Origin: an uncultured Aeriscardovia sp.
GTDB taxonomy: Bacteria; Actinomycetota; Actinomycetes; Actinomycetales; Bifidobacteriaceae
Length of the DNA stretch: 64,000 nt
Direction of reading: 5' to 3'
Assembly: GCA_903789525.1 (NCBI GenBank)
Contig: CAIFER010000001.1
Coordinates: 930,001-994,000, forward strand
Below are positions 1-9,914 of the stretch, piece after piece (the first letter of the stretch is position 1; every line of letters begins with the position of its first letter). The position numbers and the translations under genes were made by a program. The notes under the pieces are model-generated. The model worked only from the letters and a program-made list of their open reading frames with translations, ran no database searches and was not told the DNA's origin.

Positions 1-447
1 TGGGTTATCCTTCGGATTCTTTACGTCATCGAGGGAGCCGACCTCATAGAGCGCAGTGCCATCGAGGAAAACCTGCCCACGATGAGCATGAACTCCCTGA
101 TCGAGCCAATCGCCCTGGATCAGTGCAGTATACGGGTTAAATGAACCGAACATCGTGTTGGGGATTCGCACAGACCAGACGCCATCGGACTCCAACTTCC
201 AACCGGTAACGCGCTCAGCAGCCGTAATCACTGCTTTTCCGCGCTGAACAGACCGATATGTGATGCGCGCGTCCGGACGACCGGCATGCTTCGGATTGAC
301 ATTCTCGTGGTAAACACCCGGAGCGACAAGGACCGTATCACCTGCGAGCGCGATATCAGCCGCTTGCTGAATCGTGCGAAACGGGGTTTCTTGGCTGCCG
401 TTGCCAGGAGAAGAAGCAGCACAATCTACATAAAGCGTGCGAACCAT
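1..447 (-). CDS. GH120-like beta-xylosidase / right-handed beta-helix protein, N-terminal part (truncated by window edge)
   Basis: Reverse-strand ATG at 447 reads MVRTLYVDCAASSPGNGSQETPFRTIQQAADIALAGDTVLVAPGVYHENVNPKHAGRPDARITYRS..., a DUF1565/GH120-type N-terminus; open to window start. Confidence 0.7.
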   Translation of the reverse strand, partial: MVRTLYVDCAASSPGNGSQETPFRTIQQAADIALAGDTVLVAPGVYHENVNPKHAGRPDARITYRSVQRGKAVITAAERVTGWKLESDGVWSVRIPNTMFGSFNPYTALIQGDWLDQGVHAHRGQVFLDGTALYEVGSLDDVKNPKDNP

Positions 448-705
448 GATCAACAATTCCTTTCAGCATGTGCCTTGGATTCCGCGTCCTTGCAGAGCCT
501 CTTGAGACCAATGCATTCGAATAGTTTCGTTATTCATGCTACAACGATTAAAAATGAAACGCGCCGTTAAAGACAGAACTGCTGACTTTTCCTTAAAAAC
601 ACGTCTCTTCACGCTTCTGAAAGATTTCGCCACATTTCGAAAGGTCGGGTGCGGCCAACACGTAAACAGTCATGGGGGAGCGAGAGGACGTCGTCTTTCC
701 CCGGA

Positions 706-765
706 CAAAAAAGAACCCAGCAACTCGCCACCACACGTGAACGTCTGGCAGTAAGCTACTGGGTT
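706..765 (-). terminator. Rho-independent terminator downstream of the C69 dipeptidase
   Basis: Minus strand AACCCAGtAGC...GTTGCTGGGTTC followed by TTTTTT. Confidence 0.55.
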
Positions 766-840
766 TCCTTTCCGATCGCATCAGCGAGCCGGTTTGATGA
801 GCTAGCTAACGCGACCGAAGAATTCAATTAGTTTCGCTGA

Positions 841-2379
841 TCAGTTATCTGACAGGAAGAAGCCGTTCTTCATCCGCATGGACACCGTGTACAGCACTGT
901 GTTCAGCAGATCATCAGTGTTCTTCTTCAGCTTGTCAGCAAGCTGCTGATTAGCGGCCTCCAGCACGCGATGAACGGCTGGATCATCGGTCGAATCGAGC
1001 TTGCCCTTCAGAGACTGATCGGCTGCGATCTTCGCATCGGTCAGGCGCACATTTGCATGACCCTCAGCACCAGTCTTGATCTGATACGCTTCGATCGACT
1101 GCTGATTGTCGGCAAAATGCTCATCTGCGAGCGCTGCAATCACGCGGTTCTCCCAGTAATGGTTTTCCGTCGTCACACGAGTCGTGGTCGCCTCCAAATA
1201 AGCAGGGGTGGAATCCACGTTCGTGTAATACGGTTCGATCGTGTTGAACGGATTGGAGCCGAAGGAGATCCACTGCAGAGCGGCATAAGCTGCTGGCTTG
1301 TCTGGACGAATCTCCATGACGGAGAGCTCAGACTGGCGATTAATGCCGATCGGACGATACATCGTGCGCGTTGCATGCGTACCGCGCTTGCCGTACGGAT
1401 CATACGGAGTGCCCTGATAGTGAGAGCTCAGCACGTACTTGATGTCTTCGATCGTGATCTTGCGCTCTGGCTGACGAGCCCACGGAATGTCATCCGACTC
1501 CGGGTTGTGCAGAGCTTCGTCCGTGTCCCAGTCCTCGTCGTACGGGTTGAGATAGCGCTGCATGAACCACGCACGCGGTGTGTTGTAAACGTGATCAGTA
1601 TCGGAATGCGAACCGAAGGCATCGCGCGGATTGAGATGACCTGTTTCGCCATCGACGGACAGATCGAGGTTATTCGCCTTGACCCACTCGCGCAGATCAG
1701 CGGAGCACATGAAGTTCTCCTGCTTGCCGAATGCGTCCTTCAGATCGAAGTCGTCAATGCCGAGCTGATTTGGCATGGTGACGTAGCAATCATCTGGCAC
1801 GCGACGAGCGATCCAATGATGGCCGCCGACCGTTTCCATCCACCAGATATCATGCGCATCTGAGAAGGCCACGCCGTTCATCTCACTCGTGCCGTACTTT
1901 TCCAGCAACGAGCCGAGACGCTTCACACCTTCACGCGCAGTGTGGATGTACGGCAAAACGGTTGTGAGGAAATCCTCCTCTGTGATGCCACCAGGAACGA
2001 GAGGCTTGTAATCAGGCTGGCCCTTCGTGCCCTGCGCTGGCTGAACTTCAACGAACGGATCTGCTCCGAGAACGCGCTCATTTGTCGTGATGGTTTCCGT
2101 AGCACTCATCGCCACATTGGCAGCGTTGATGCCTGCTTCACCCCAAATGCCGTCCTTCAAATCAGCGTTTGGCGTGGAAGTGTAACGCAGTGGGTCATCT
2201 GGAAGCTGAATATCCAGATGAGAGAGCACAGAATGATACAGACGCGGCTGATCCTGCGGCTGTGTGACGATAAAACGCTTTGGATTGAACTCACCGTTGG
2301 CGGAATCCTCGTTACGAGCAATGATCGGAGCTCCGTCGTAACTGGCTTTCTTCCCCACAAGAATAGTGGTGCAGGCCAT
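841..2379 (-). CDS. pepD: C69 family dipeptidase (Ntn hydrolase)
   Basis: 512 aa; MACTTILVGKKASYDGAPIIARNEDS start with nucleophile Cys3, typical of peptidase C69. Confidence 0.9.
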   Translation of the reverse strand: MACTTILVGKKASYDGAPIIARNEDSANGEFNPKRFIVTQPQDQPRLYHSVLSHLDIQLPDDPLRYTSTPNADLKDGIWGEAGINAANVAMSATETITTNERVLGADPFVEVQPAQGTKGQPDYKPLVPGGITEEDFLTTVLPYIHTAREGVKRLGSLLEKYGTSEMNGVAFSDAHDIWWMETVGGHHWIARRVPDDCYVTMPNQLGIDDFDLKDAFGKQENFMCSADLREWVKANNLDLSVDGETGHLNPRDAFGSHSDTDHVYNTPRAWFMQRYLNPYDEDWDTDEALHNPESDDIPWARQPERKITIEDIKYVLSSHYQGTPYDPYGKRGTHATRTMYRPIGINRQSELSVMEIRPDKPAAYAALQWISFGSNPFNTIEPYYTNVDSTPAYLEATTTRVTTENHYWENRVIAALADEHFADNQQSIEAYQIKTGAEGHANVRLTDAKIAADQSLKGKLDSTDDPAVHRVLEAANQQLADKLKKNTDDLLNTVLYTVSMRMKNGFFLSDN

Positions 2380-2444
2380 GACAACCTCTTTTCTGGACTT
2401 GGTGCCTACCTCAACGATCTTGACGATCTCAACACTTCACGATT

Positions 2445-2993
2445 CTACTTTCGACCGGTCAGATATATCCACGCCGGCTGAATTGCTCCCGCCTTATTTA
2501 GACCGCGATACATCTGATTGAGCCAGAAGCCGTTCTGCAACCCTTCGAGCGGCTTCTTGGTCCCCCACACGCGCAGCTGGTACAGATGATCTTGGTCAGG
2601 CGGATTCGGGCCAGTATACCGCTGATATACGAGTGGATTCGTCGACTTGACGAACCGAGAAGCATTGGAATTCTTGCCTTGTACAGCCTCCGGAATCATG
2701 CTGACCATCTGGCGAGAGAAGTCAGGCGGAATCTGCACCGCATTCGCATCTCCGATATCGAACATGAGCGCCTGAATCGGCACATTGGCGACCGTCCAAT
2801 GGATCCACTGGAAGCCGCACACTGGGATTGAGTCATCATCCGTCAATGCCCAATGCAGATATTGGATGCTCGGATCGAGCTGATCAACGTAAAACGGGAA
2901 CGAGACGATTGGCTGCCCGTCTGTCTTCTCATCCGGCGCGCAGTGTTTGCTGTACTTATCCGGAATCGTGTCAAAATCTGTGGTGATTCGCAT
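2445..2993 (-). CDS. YbhB/YbcL (PEBP) family Raf-kinase-inhibitor-like protein
   Basis: SIQYLHWALTDDD...GFQWIHWTVANVPI pattern of PEBP family. Confidence 0.8.
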   Translation of the reverse strand: MRITTDFDTIPDKYSKHCAPDEKTDGQPIVSFPFYVDQLDPSIQYLHWALTDDDSIPVCGFQWIHWTVANVPIQALMFDIGDANAVQIPPDFSRQMVSMIPEAVQGKNSNASRFVKSTNPLVYQRYTGPNPPDQDHLYQLRVWGTKKPLEGLQNGFWLNQMYRGLNKAGAIQPAWIYLTGRK

Positions 2994-3031
2994 AACTCCA
3001 GTATCCCACGAGTCGATTGAGCTGGGAGAGA

Positions 3032-4513
3032 TTATGAGATACGAGGTCCAGATAACGCGACTGAGCAGCTGACTGTGAGTGCAGTCATGCGCTCCAAACG
3101 ACGATCAGGCGCATTCCATGTGTTCGTCCCACCGCGGCTCGTCCACCCTGAATAGTTCGCACCGATCGCCTTCACATGCCCGAGAACGCGCAGTGACCCG
3201 TCCCGGTCGTCGGTTTCGACACTGTCCCACGCGATCGGAAGATCGGCCCGAGATCCGTTCGAGAGCACGCAGCGAACCATCGGATATGCGCTGGCAGCCT
3301 CGCTGAGAAGACGATCGTGGTCGCCTTTCTGATCCTCCGTTCTGATCGCCTGAATTGTGCCCAAGGAAAGGGGCTCGCCGATTTCCGGGATCCCCTGATC
3401 TGCGCGGGCGGCGAATCCAATTGCATCTGCTGCTCGAACGCGATCGTACTCCGTCCGCGTCAGCGGCAGGACGACCCCGTGCTTCGTGTGGGCAGCCATA
3501 TGGAAGTGAGAAAGCTGATCGGCGCTGAGATAGTGCCAGCCGGAATCGAGATCGTCACTAACAAGCGGACGGTAGCCGATCGATGGGATGACATCGACGA
3601 ACAGCATCCACTGCCTGCCTCCATGCTCGGCAAAGACAGCTGGACCTTCAACTCCGCCGGGATTGCCGTTGACCGCATACTTGGCACCGATTTTCTCCTG
3701 TACGTCATGCCACTGGGATGACTCCCACCACCGCTGATCGTCAGTCGACTGCATGCGGATTCCCCGGCCAAACGAGTTGTCCTTATAGATACGGTACGTG
3801 CGCATCGCGGGGGAATTTGCTGAGGAAGAACCGGATGCGAGAGGACGGCGCACGATCGTGCAGTCGATCGTCTCTCCACCGTCGTCGATGAAGACTCCAC
3901 CCAGCTTGAACGTCGCAGGAGTGAAGTCGGTCGTCGTTGCCCACATCAAACGGCTGTATGGGTTTCCGTTATGCCGGCGAGTACCCGGGTTCATAAGGTC
4001 AGCCGAGAAGATGACCACGAATCCGCCTCTGCCCTTCCCGTACAAGTCAGGTTCCCACGTAGCAACCGGAGCCCACGCCATACCGAGGTTCGCGCGGCTG
4101 CCGTCTTCGCGGATACTCGCGTCCAGGTACTCCGGCTTCCCCCAGTCGATCAGATCGCGCGAGCGCCAGACGATCAGCTTCGTCGATCCGCAGTGCGACC
4201 AGTACGTCCAGCCGGTCAGATTGTCCGGATTGCGTGGCGTTCCAGCCGTGCTAGTGCCATCGTCTCCCCCGAAGACGCGCAGATCCGTGGCGACGATGAA
4301 GTACTCTCCGGTCTGCGGGTTTCTGCAGATGCAGGGGTCACGGATTCCAGTCGTGGACTGTGCCGATGCGAGAACCGGACGTCCTGCGTTGAGCCGATCC
4401 CAGCGCGTGGGGTCATTCCCATGGCTAATGTCCAAATAGAGCTTTTCCGCGTAACCGCGCGCGTTTTCGATGAAGTGCGCCAAAAGGTAGCCGTACGGCT
4501 GATCCATAGTCAT
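3032..4513 (-). CDS. Glycoside hydrolase family 43-like protein (putative arabinosidase/xylosidase)
   Basis: TTGIRDPCICRNPQTGEYFIVATDL five-bladed propeller signature; sits in an arabinan island. Confidence 0.8.
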   Translation of the reverse strand: MTMDQPYGYLLAHFIENARGYAEKLYLDISHGNDPTRWDRLNAGRPVLASAQSTTGIRDPCICRNPQTGEYFIVATDLRVFGGDDGTSTAGTPRNPDNLTGWTYWSHCGSTKLIVWRSRDLIDWGKPEYLDASIREDGSRANLGMAWAPVATWEPDLYGKGRGGFVVIFSADLMNPGTRRHNGNPYSRLMWATTTDFTPATFKLGGVFIDDGGETIDCTIVRRPLASGSSSANSPAMRTYRIYKDNSFGRGIRMQSTDDQRWWESSQWHDVQEKIGAKYAVNGNPGGVEGPAVFAEHGGRQWMLFVDVIPSIGYRPLVSDDLDSGWHYLSADQLSHFHMAAHTKHGVVLPLTRTEYDRVRAADAIGFAARADQGIPEIGEPLSLGTIQAIRTEDQKGDHDRLLSEAASAYPMVRCVLSNGSRADLPIAWDSVETDDRDGSLRVLGHVKAIGANYSGWTSRGGTNTWNAPDRRLERMTALTVSCSVALSGPRIS

Positions 4514-4525
4514 CTCCTGTGATGA

Positions 4526-4539
4526 TGTGACCGTTCACA
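4526..4539. promoter_or_regulatory. Putative LacI-type operator TGTGACCGTTCACA
   Basis: Near-perfect inverted repeat just upstream of the GH43 start at 4513; related to GTGAACGTTCAC upstream of GH51. Confidence 0.5.
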
Positions 4540-4544
4540 ATCAT

Positions 4545-5143
4545 TGTGGCACAGATGATGGCGACAGGTCCACCCTCGTATCAGCCAGCGCGATGAGGTC
4601 TGCATCGTGTGTGGCCGTGATCACACATGTGCCGTAATCGGCAGCCGACCGCAGGAGGTCGTAAACCTTTCTCCGATGGGATAGCTGGAGCAGTCTTCGC
4701 GTCCGGAGATCCACTGTTCGACCCCGTCATCGTGTTTGAGACCGTGTACGACAGTGCTGCGGCTCCCCGCCGTGCCGAGATCTGCGAAACAGGTTTCAGT
4801 CCAATCCATGCGCCCACGTGACCGCGCTTCCCAAGAGAGCCAACGCGCACAGAACCAGCGGCACAATGCTGATAACCAACCAGATTTTTGGTAATGAATG
4901 AGGATGAAAACTATTTTTCGTCGGCCATTTCCATCCCCTCAAATGAGACATCATTCGTTTAAACCACGAATTATCCGGATTATCAGAACGTTGATTAACA
5001 GATTGATCTGGACTATTTATTTCTGCCGTTTCCGACATCGTATCCATAATTTTCCGTGTCTCATCGTGTTCCATCGTTATCGCACTATACACCGGATCAG
5101 AAATGAAAATAGGAGCCCATAAATTAACGATTCCCTTGTTCAA
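4545..5143 (-). pseudogene. Degraded membrane protein / ABC transporter ATPase C-terminal remnant
   Basis: ORF 4796-5143 encodes a TM segment (PKIWLVISIVPLVLCALALLGSAVTWAHGLD). Downstream in another frame: RRKVYDLLRSAADYGTCVITATHDADLIALADTRVDLSPSSVPQ*, resembling the H-loop end of LolD-type ATPases; no intact ORF. Confidence 0.4.
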
Positions 5144-5197
5144 AGGCTTAAAATAATGGCGTTTTCACAGCGGCCAATCCATTCCAGGAGGCGCATC

Positions 5198-5749
5198 ATG
5201 ACAAGAGATCGTTATGGCGAAAGCGAGCTTGCTGGCCACGATAGGGCATTCGTGCGCAAAGAGCTTCGGCTGCGGTCACCGTTCGTCATGGTCGTCGCGG
5301 TCGAGCCCGGCGAAGGGGCTCACGTCATCATGACAGCTCTTTCATACGCGCGTATCGTGCCAGAAGCGCTTGTCTGCTTCGTCTATGCAAATCGCAAGGC
5401 TGACCGGGGCAGTGAGTTCGCTGGAACAACACGCATTGAGGTTCCAGATGACCAGTGGAACCAATCAACGCGTGACCTGCGCGACCGCGTACTCTCTGCA
5501 GCACATGATGCTGAGGTTAGCGCACAGTTCCATCGACTTGCGGGAAATCCTGCGCATGAGATTGCACGTTTCGCCTTCGATCATGATGCACAGCTGATCG
5601 TCATCGGCACCCGCAAGCCAGGTGCGGTCTCCCAAATCCAAGAGAAATTGCGCGGATCTGTTATGGCCGCACTGTCACAATCGCAGTCTGTGCCTGTTTT
5701 GGTTGTCCCCGATCCGAAAGCAGCTTCGCGCAACAAACAGCTCGGCTGA
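5198..5749 (+). CDS. Universal stress protein (UspA family)
   Basis: MTRDRYGESELAGHDRAFVRKE...DAQLIVIGTRKPGAVSQIQEKLRGSVMAALSQSQSVPVLVVP; RBS-like AGGAGG upstream of ATG 5198 (ORF opens at 5156). Confidence 0.85.
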   Translation: MTRDRYGESELAGHDRAFVRKELRLRSPFVMVVAVEPGEGAHVIMTALSYARIVPEALVCFVYANRKADRGSEFAGTTRIEVPDDQWNQSTRDLRDRVLSAAHDAEVSAQFHRLAGNPAHEIARFAFDHDAQLIVIGTRKPGAVSQIQEKLRGSVMAALSQSQSVPVLVVPDPKAASRNKQLG

Positions 5750-5757
5750 GTGAAGGC

Positions 5758-7875
5758 TTAGGCACAGCGAATGCGAGCACTCACCTCACGCAACTGAGGG
5801 GCAACTTCCTCACTGTCCTGCATGTCAAGGATCGGCATTCCGCCAACAGCCCAGTGAACGCGCCGAACTTGCGCATCGCGGCCATGGTATATTCCGTCAC
5901 GATTATTAGCTGCGTGGAATACATAGATCACGTTCCCGTCTTCATCATGAGAAAACATGCCGTGACCTGTTCCTAGCTGCCATGCACCGTTGTACATTCC
6001 CGACTTCTGAAGCGGATAATTGAGCTTCGTCCACGTCGTCGGATCGGTCAGGTCTGCTCCCTTGTCTGCCGGTGCAGTTGCAAGACCAGTCGTATAGTCA
6101 ATCCCCACGAGCGAACCAGAGTAGATGAGGAAAAGCTTTCCGCCGTGGGAGATGACAAACGGTCCTTCGGCGATCGTGTTATCCCACGCAAACTCCGGCA
6201 CAATGATCTGAACAGGGTCACTCGTCAGTCTCGTTGGGTGCTGAGGATCGACGCGCGCAATCCACACACTTCCGACCTGTTGCCAGGCATAGTACGAATT
6301 ACCTGAATCCTCGAAATACGTCATGTCAAGGCTGATGTGCTGAAGAGGATTGAGTTCGCTGCCGTCAGCACGCAGAATCGGCTCAGGGACACTCCAGCTA
6401 GACGGATCTGCTGGATTGAGATCGCGTCCATCTGCGCTCTTCTTGAGTTGCATGATGTGGCAGCAACCCGTCCACATATCCGGTTTGCCATTGCGGTCGA
6501 AACAAGGCATGAAGAGGATGGAGAGCCGGCCACCGATGATATGGAATTCCGGCGCCCAGAAACATCCAGTCATTTTTCTGCCTTGTGAATTGCAGTCTCC
6601 TGCTCGCAGAAGATCAACTTCGCGAGCTCTCCCGCCGCGAACATCAGACAAATCAAGAATGGAGTCAGCCATGCGAACTGGCAAATGCGGCCCACACGCT
6701 GGATCGATGCAGTTGCCGTCTTGATCCTCGGTAGCCGTGAACAAGAAGACCGGCTTGCCATTCCACTTCCACGCGAAGATACTGGGGTCAGCACGCTGAA
6801 CTGCAAAAGGAACTGGCTCATGCACATGGCGTATATGCCCATGGATTCTTATAGTTGTGCCCTGCGCTGCATTCGTTGCATTCAGTCTGGCAGCAATTTG
6901 TTCAGCAGACTCATCCCACTGGACTGCACGTTGAGCTTGCGATCCATCTGAATAATGCAAATGCGCACGAGACTGATTGAGAGCCCGCGCAACCTCTTTC
7001 ACGGCTGTTTGAACAGTGGTTTTCTTATCAGCGCTCTCGGTCCTATCGGCATCCGAACCGTGAGTCGCACCTGAGAGCGTAAGGTCTGGAACCTCGACAG
7101 ATGTGTTATAGATCCTGCCGAACCGCGTCATCAGTCGACGGGCTTCGAATTCGGAAATCTCAATCGCGTTTCCTGGCACGATATCAGGAATCGAGCGCAC
7201 TGATAGATCATCTGCTGGGTACGCCGGATCCGGATTCCCCACCGAGGTCGAGACTGGGCTCACTCTGCTCACGGACGCTTGATCTGCAGCTTCTTGACTC
7301 AGCTCTGTCACAACCGCATGCATGGTCTGATCCTGATCGTCCTGCCAGATCACCTCATATGAGCCAGATTCTGTGAGCGAGAAGTGTGGATGATGCACTC
7401 CTAGATTAATGACATGAAAACATATCACTCCCCGATCGGCCCACGACAGCAAGTCTGCAGACGTCAAAAGAAGGACGGAATTCTTCTCGCTGCCGTCCGG
7501 ATTTCCCCCACGCTCACAACGAGTAGCCATGATGACAAATGTGCCATCCTTCGCACGCCCAATAAACGGATCTTTTAAGGATTTGAGATGAACATCCTTG
7601 CCTGGAACACGACATGCGGTTGTCGAAATCTGCGAGGATTGTGAGGCGTGTGCGGCTGGTGTGGATACGGATGCAGATTTACTCACTCCTCGAGCAAAGC
7701 AAATCCCATAATTTTCATTGAGCGGCTCCCACCGACCTGTGACTGGCGAGCGCAAGGCAAAGTGCACGCTCAGTGCAATGTCTGCATTATTCGCCTCCTG
7801 CCGGCATGTAGGAGTACGCGTGTAAACGAGAAGCGAAGATGAACCATTGTGAGAGATCTCACTTATCACTGCCAT
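5758..7875 (-). CDS. GH43 family glycosidase, 705 aa
   Basis: KDPFIGRAKDGTFVIMATRCERGG and ADPSIFAWKWNGKPVFLFTATEDQDGN...FWAPEFHIIGGRLSILFMPCFD GH43 motifs. Confidence 0.8.
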   Translation of the reverse strand: MAVISEISHNGSSSLLVYTRTPTCRQEANNADIALSVHFALRSPVTGRWEPLNENYGICFARGVSKSASVSTPAAHASQSSQISTTACRVPGKDVHLKSLKDPFIGRAKDGTFVIMATRCERGGNPDGSEKNSVLLLTSADLLSWADRGVICFHVINLGVHHPHFSLTESGSYEVIWQDDQDQTMHAVVTELSQEAADQASVSRVSPVSTSVGNPDPAYPADDLSVRSIPDIVPGNAIEISEFEARRLMTRFGRIYNTSVEVPDLTLSGATHGSDADRTESADKKTTVQTAVKEVARALNQSRAHLHYSDGSQAQRAVQWDESAEQIAARLNATNAAQGTTIRIHGHIRHVHEPVPFAVQRADPSIFAWKWNGKPVFLFTATEDQDGNCIDPACGPHLPVRMADSILDLSDVRGGRAREVDLLRAGDCNSQGRKMTGCFWAPEFHIIGGRLSILFMPCFDRNGKPDMWTGCCHIMQLKKSADGRDLNPADPSSWSVPEPILRADGSELNPLQHISLDMTYFEDSGNSYYAWQQVGSVWIARVDPQHPTRLTSDPVQIIVPEFAWDNTIAEGPFVISHGGKLFLIYSGSLVGIDYTTGLATAPADKGADLTDPTTWTKLNYPLQKSGMYNGAWQLGTGHGMFSHDEDGNVIYVFHAANNRDGIYHGRDAQVRRVHWAVGGMPILDMQDSEEVAPQLREVSARIRCA

Positions 7876-7925
7876 CGTTGACCTTTCAGGAAAGTTGCAG
7901 GGAAAAAGTTATAGAAAAAGGAAAA

Positions 7926-7963
7926 GCCGCAATGGAGAACACCATAACATTCTCCATTACGGC
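7926..7963 (-). terminator. Rho-independent terminator after ABC importer permease
   Basis: 14-bp stem (one mismatch) GCCGTAATGGAGAA/TTCTCCATTGCGGC followed on the minus strand by TTTTCCTTTTTC. Confidence 0.8.
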
Positions 7964-7986
7964 TTGGGGGAGGAAGGCCTCGCCCA

Positions 7987-8856
7987 TTAGCCCTTCATAC
8001 CGGTCATTGCAATGCCCTGAACGAACGACTTTTGGACGAAGAAGAAGACAATCGTGAGTGGAAGTGCGGAAATCAATGCACCAGCCATCACTACTCCATA
8101 TGGAGTGACTGAAGAACCGTGGCCAGTCAGCATTGCCAACCCAACGGTGATCGTGCGTTCTTCCGGAGTAGAAGTCATGATCAACGGCCAAAGAAGATCA
8201 TTCCAATTACCCAAGAGATTGAACATCGTGATCACCAGCAGGACTGATTTCGAGTTCGGCAAAATGATGGACCAGAAGATCCTAAATTCACCGCACCCAT
8301 CAATACGAGCAGCCTCATCCAACTCACGTGGAAGCGAGACGAAGAATTGTCGCATGAGGAAAATGCCGCCGACATCAGCCATTCGAGGAATGATAATTCC
8401 CCAGTAACTGTTGACGAGTCCTATTGACGCGAGCAAACGATAAACAGGAATGAGCAGTGCCATTGCTGGGATCATCATTGTCGCGATCATGAGACCCAAG
8501 AGGAAGCCACGTCCACGAAAGTCAATATGCGACAGAGCATATGCTGCGCATGCATCGAAGAAGACAGAGAATATTGTCACTGCGATTGCAAAGAGCGCAG
8601 CATTCCCGATTTCTCGCATTACCGGAAGTCGCTGGAACAGCGACACATAATTGGCGATCGTAAATCGTTGAGGAATGATCTTCGGTGGCCACTGTTCCGT
8701 TAATCTCTCTGGCGTAAACGACGTAATAATGACAATAAAGAGTGGGAACAGAATAAGCAATGTCACTATCACGAGAATGAGATAGGTCAGTATATTTCCC
8801 CAAATACGGCGGCGATGGATACGTCGACGATCAATTACATCTTTTTCCGATTCCAT
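7987..8856 (-). CDS. Carbohydrate ABC transporter permease (MalG/AraQ type)
   Basis: 289 aa, PRELDEAARIDGCGEFRIFWSIILPNSKSVL EAA loop. Confidence 0.9.
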   Translation of the reverse strand: MESEKDVIDRRRIHRRRIWGNILTYLILVIVTLLILFPLFIVIITSFTPERLTEQWPPKIIPQRFTIANYVSLFQRLPVMREIGNAALFAIAVTIFSVFFDACAAYALSHIDFRGRGFLLGLMIATMMIPAMALLIPVYRLLASIGLVNSYWGIIIPRMADVGGIFLMRQFFVSLPRELDEAARIDGCGEFRIFWSIILPNSKSVLLVITMFNLLGNWNDLLWPLIMTSTPEERTITVGLAMLTGHGSSVTPYGVVMAGALISALPLTIVFFFVQKSFVQGIAMTGMKG

Positions 8857-8858
8857 TT

Positions 8859-9806
8859 TTACCGCCCCAATTCACTCTTCTCACGACGCTGATCTGTGAT
8901 GAGCTGAATAAGTCCCAGGATCAAAGTCATGATGAGAAGAACATACGAAATTGCTGACGCATACGAAATACGTCCGTTGCCAAACGCTTCCGTATAAATG
9001 CGGTACACCAACGTTTCAGTCTGACGATCTGGACCACCAGAAGTCAGGATGAAGACCTGATCGAAGACCTGGAACGAACCGATCAAACCAAAGATAATGA
9101 TGTAATTGAATGTTGGTCGCAAACCTGGAAGTGTAATATGCCAGAATTTCTGCCACGCATTTGCTCCATCAAGTGAAGCCGCCTCATACAGTGACTGATC
9201 AATGCCTTGCAACCCTGCAAGGAAGATGACCATAAAGTAACCGAAATTCTTCCAGACAGTGATCAACACAATAGTGATCATTGCGGTACTTGATGTGCCG
9301 AGCAGATCAAGGTTCTTAATACCGAAAAGACGATTTGCCCAGTAAGGAATAATTCCGACAGCTGGATTAAGGAGGAAGCTCCACGCAATCGCCGCCACAG
9401 TCATTGAAATGATATATGGCAGGAACATCACGGTCCGGAAGAATCCGACACCGTGGATATTCTTACGGTTCAGCAACAGAGCAAGGCACAGAGCAAAAAT
9501 CGTCACTAGAGGTGCGTAAAGAACTGCGTAGAAAACAGTGTTACGAACATCTGTCCAGAAATCCGCTGATGTAAATAATTCTTGATAATTCTTAAAGCCC
9601 ACAAACGGACCGGCCATGTTAATGGTCGAATCGGTCAGTGAGTTAATGAAGGTCTTAATGGCCGGATAGAAGATAAAGACGGTAATGATGATCAATGCCG
9701 GAGCGAGAAACGCGAGCGCGTGAATGGTATTGCGACGGTCAATAACTGACCGATTCTTTTTCAGCTCAGCATTGTTGAAAGTAGCGTCCTTTTCTTGAGC
9801 ACTCAT
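8859..9806 (-). CDS. Sugar ABC transporter permease (MalF/AraP type)
   Basis: 315 aa, QSLYEAASLDGANAWQKFWHITLPGLRPT EAA loop. Confidence 0.9.
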   Translation of the reverse strand: MSAQEKDATFNNAELKKNRSVIDRRNTIHALAFLAPALIIITVFIFYPAIKTFINSLTDSTINMAGPFVGFKNYQELFTSADFWTDVRNTVFYAVLYAPLVTIFALCLALLLNRKNIHGVGFFRTVMFLPYIISMTVAAIAWSFLLNPAVGIIPYWANRLFGIKNLDLLGTSSTAMITIVLITVWKNFGYFMVIFLAGLQGIDQSLYEAASLDGANAWQKFWHITLPGLRPTFNYIIIFGLIGSFQVFDQVFILTSGGPDRQTETLVYRIYTEAFGNGRISYASAISYVLLIMTLILGLIQLITDQRREKSELGR

Positions 9807-9836
9807 GACTACCCTTTCAACACGTTATGGAAGAAA

Positions 9837-9877
9837 GGGGCAGCGAAAAACATCTCTCGTGAGATATTCGCCGCCCC
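9837..9877 (-). promoter_or_regulatory. Intercistronic hairpin between solute-binding protein and permease genes
   Basis: GGGGCgGCGAA/TTCGCtGCCCC 11-bp stem with inner ATCTCacgaGAGAT stem. Confidence 0.55.
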
Positions 9878-9914
9878 ATACAGATCACGCAGATATTAAA
9901 GAAGAAGCAAAGAA

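Noticed and set aside
970-1863. 297-aa plus-strand ORF
   Set aside because: Antisense to the C69 dipeptidase; no recognisable domain.
3798-4522. Long plus-strand ORFs (213 and 183 aa)
   Set aside because: Antisense shadows of the GH43 gene.
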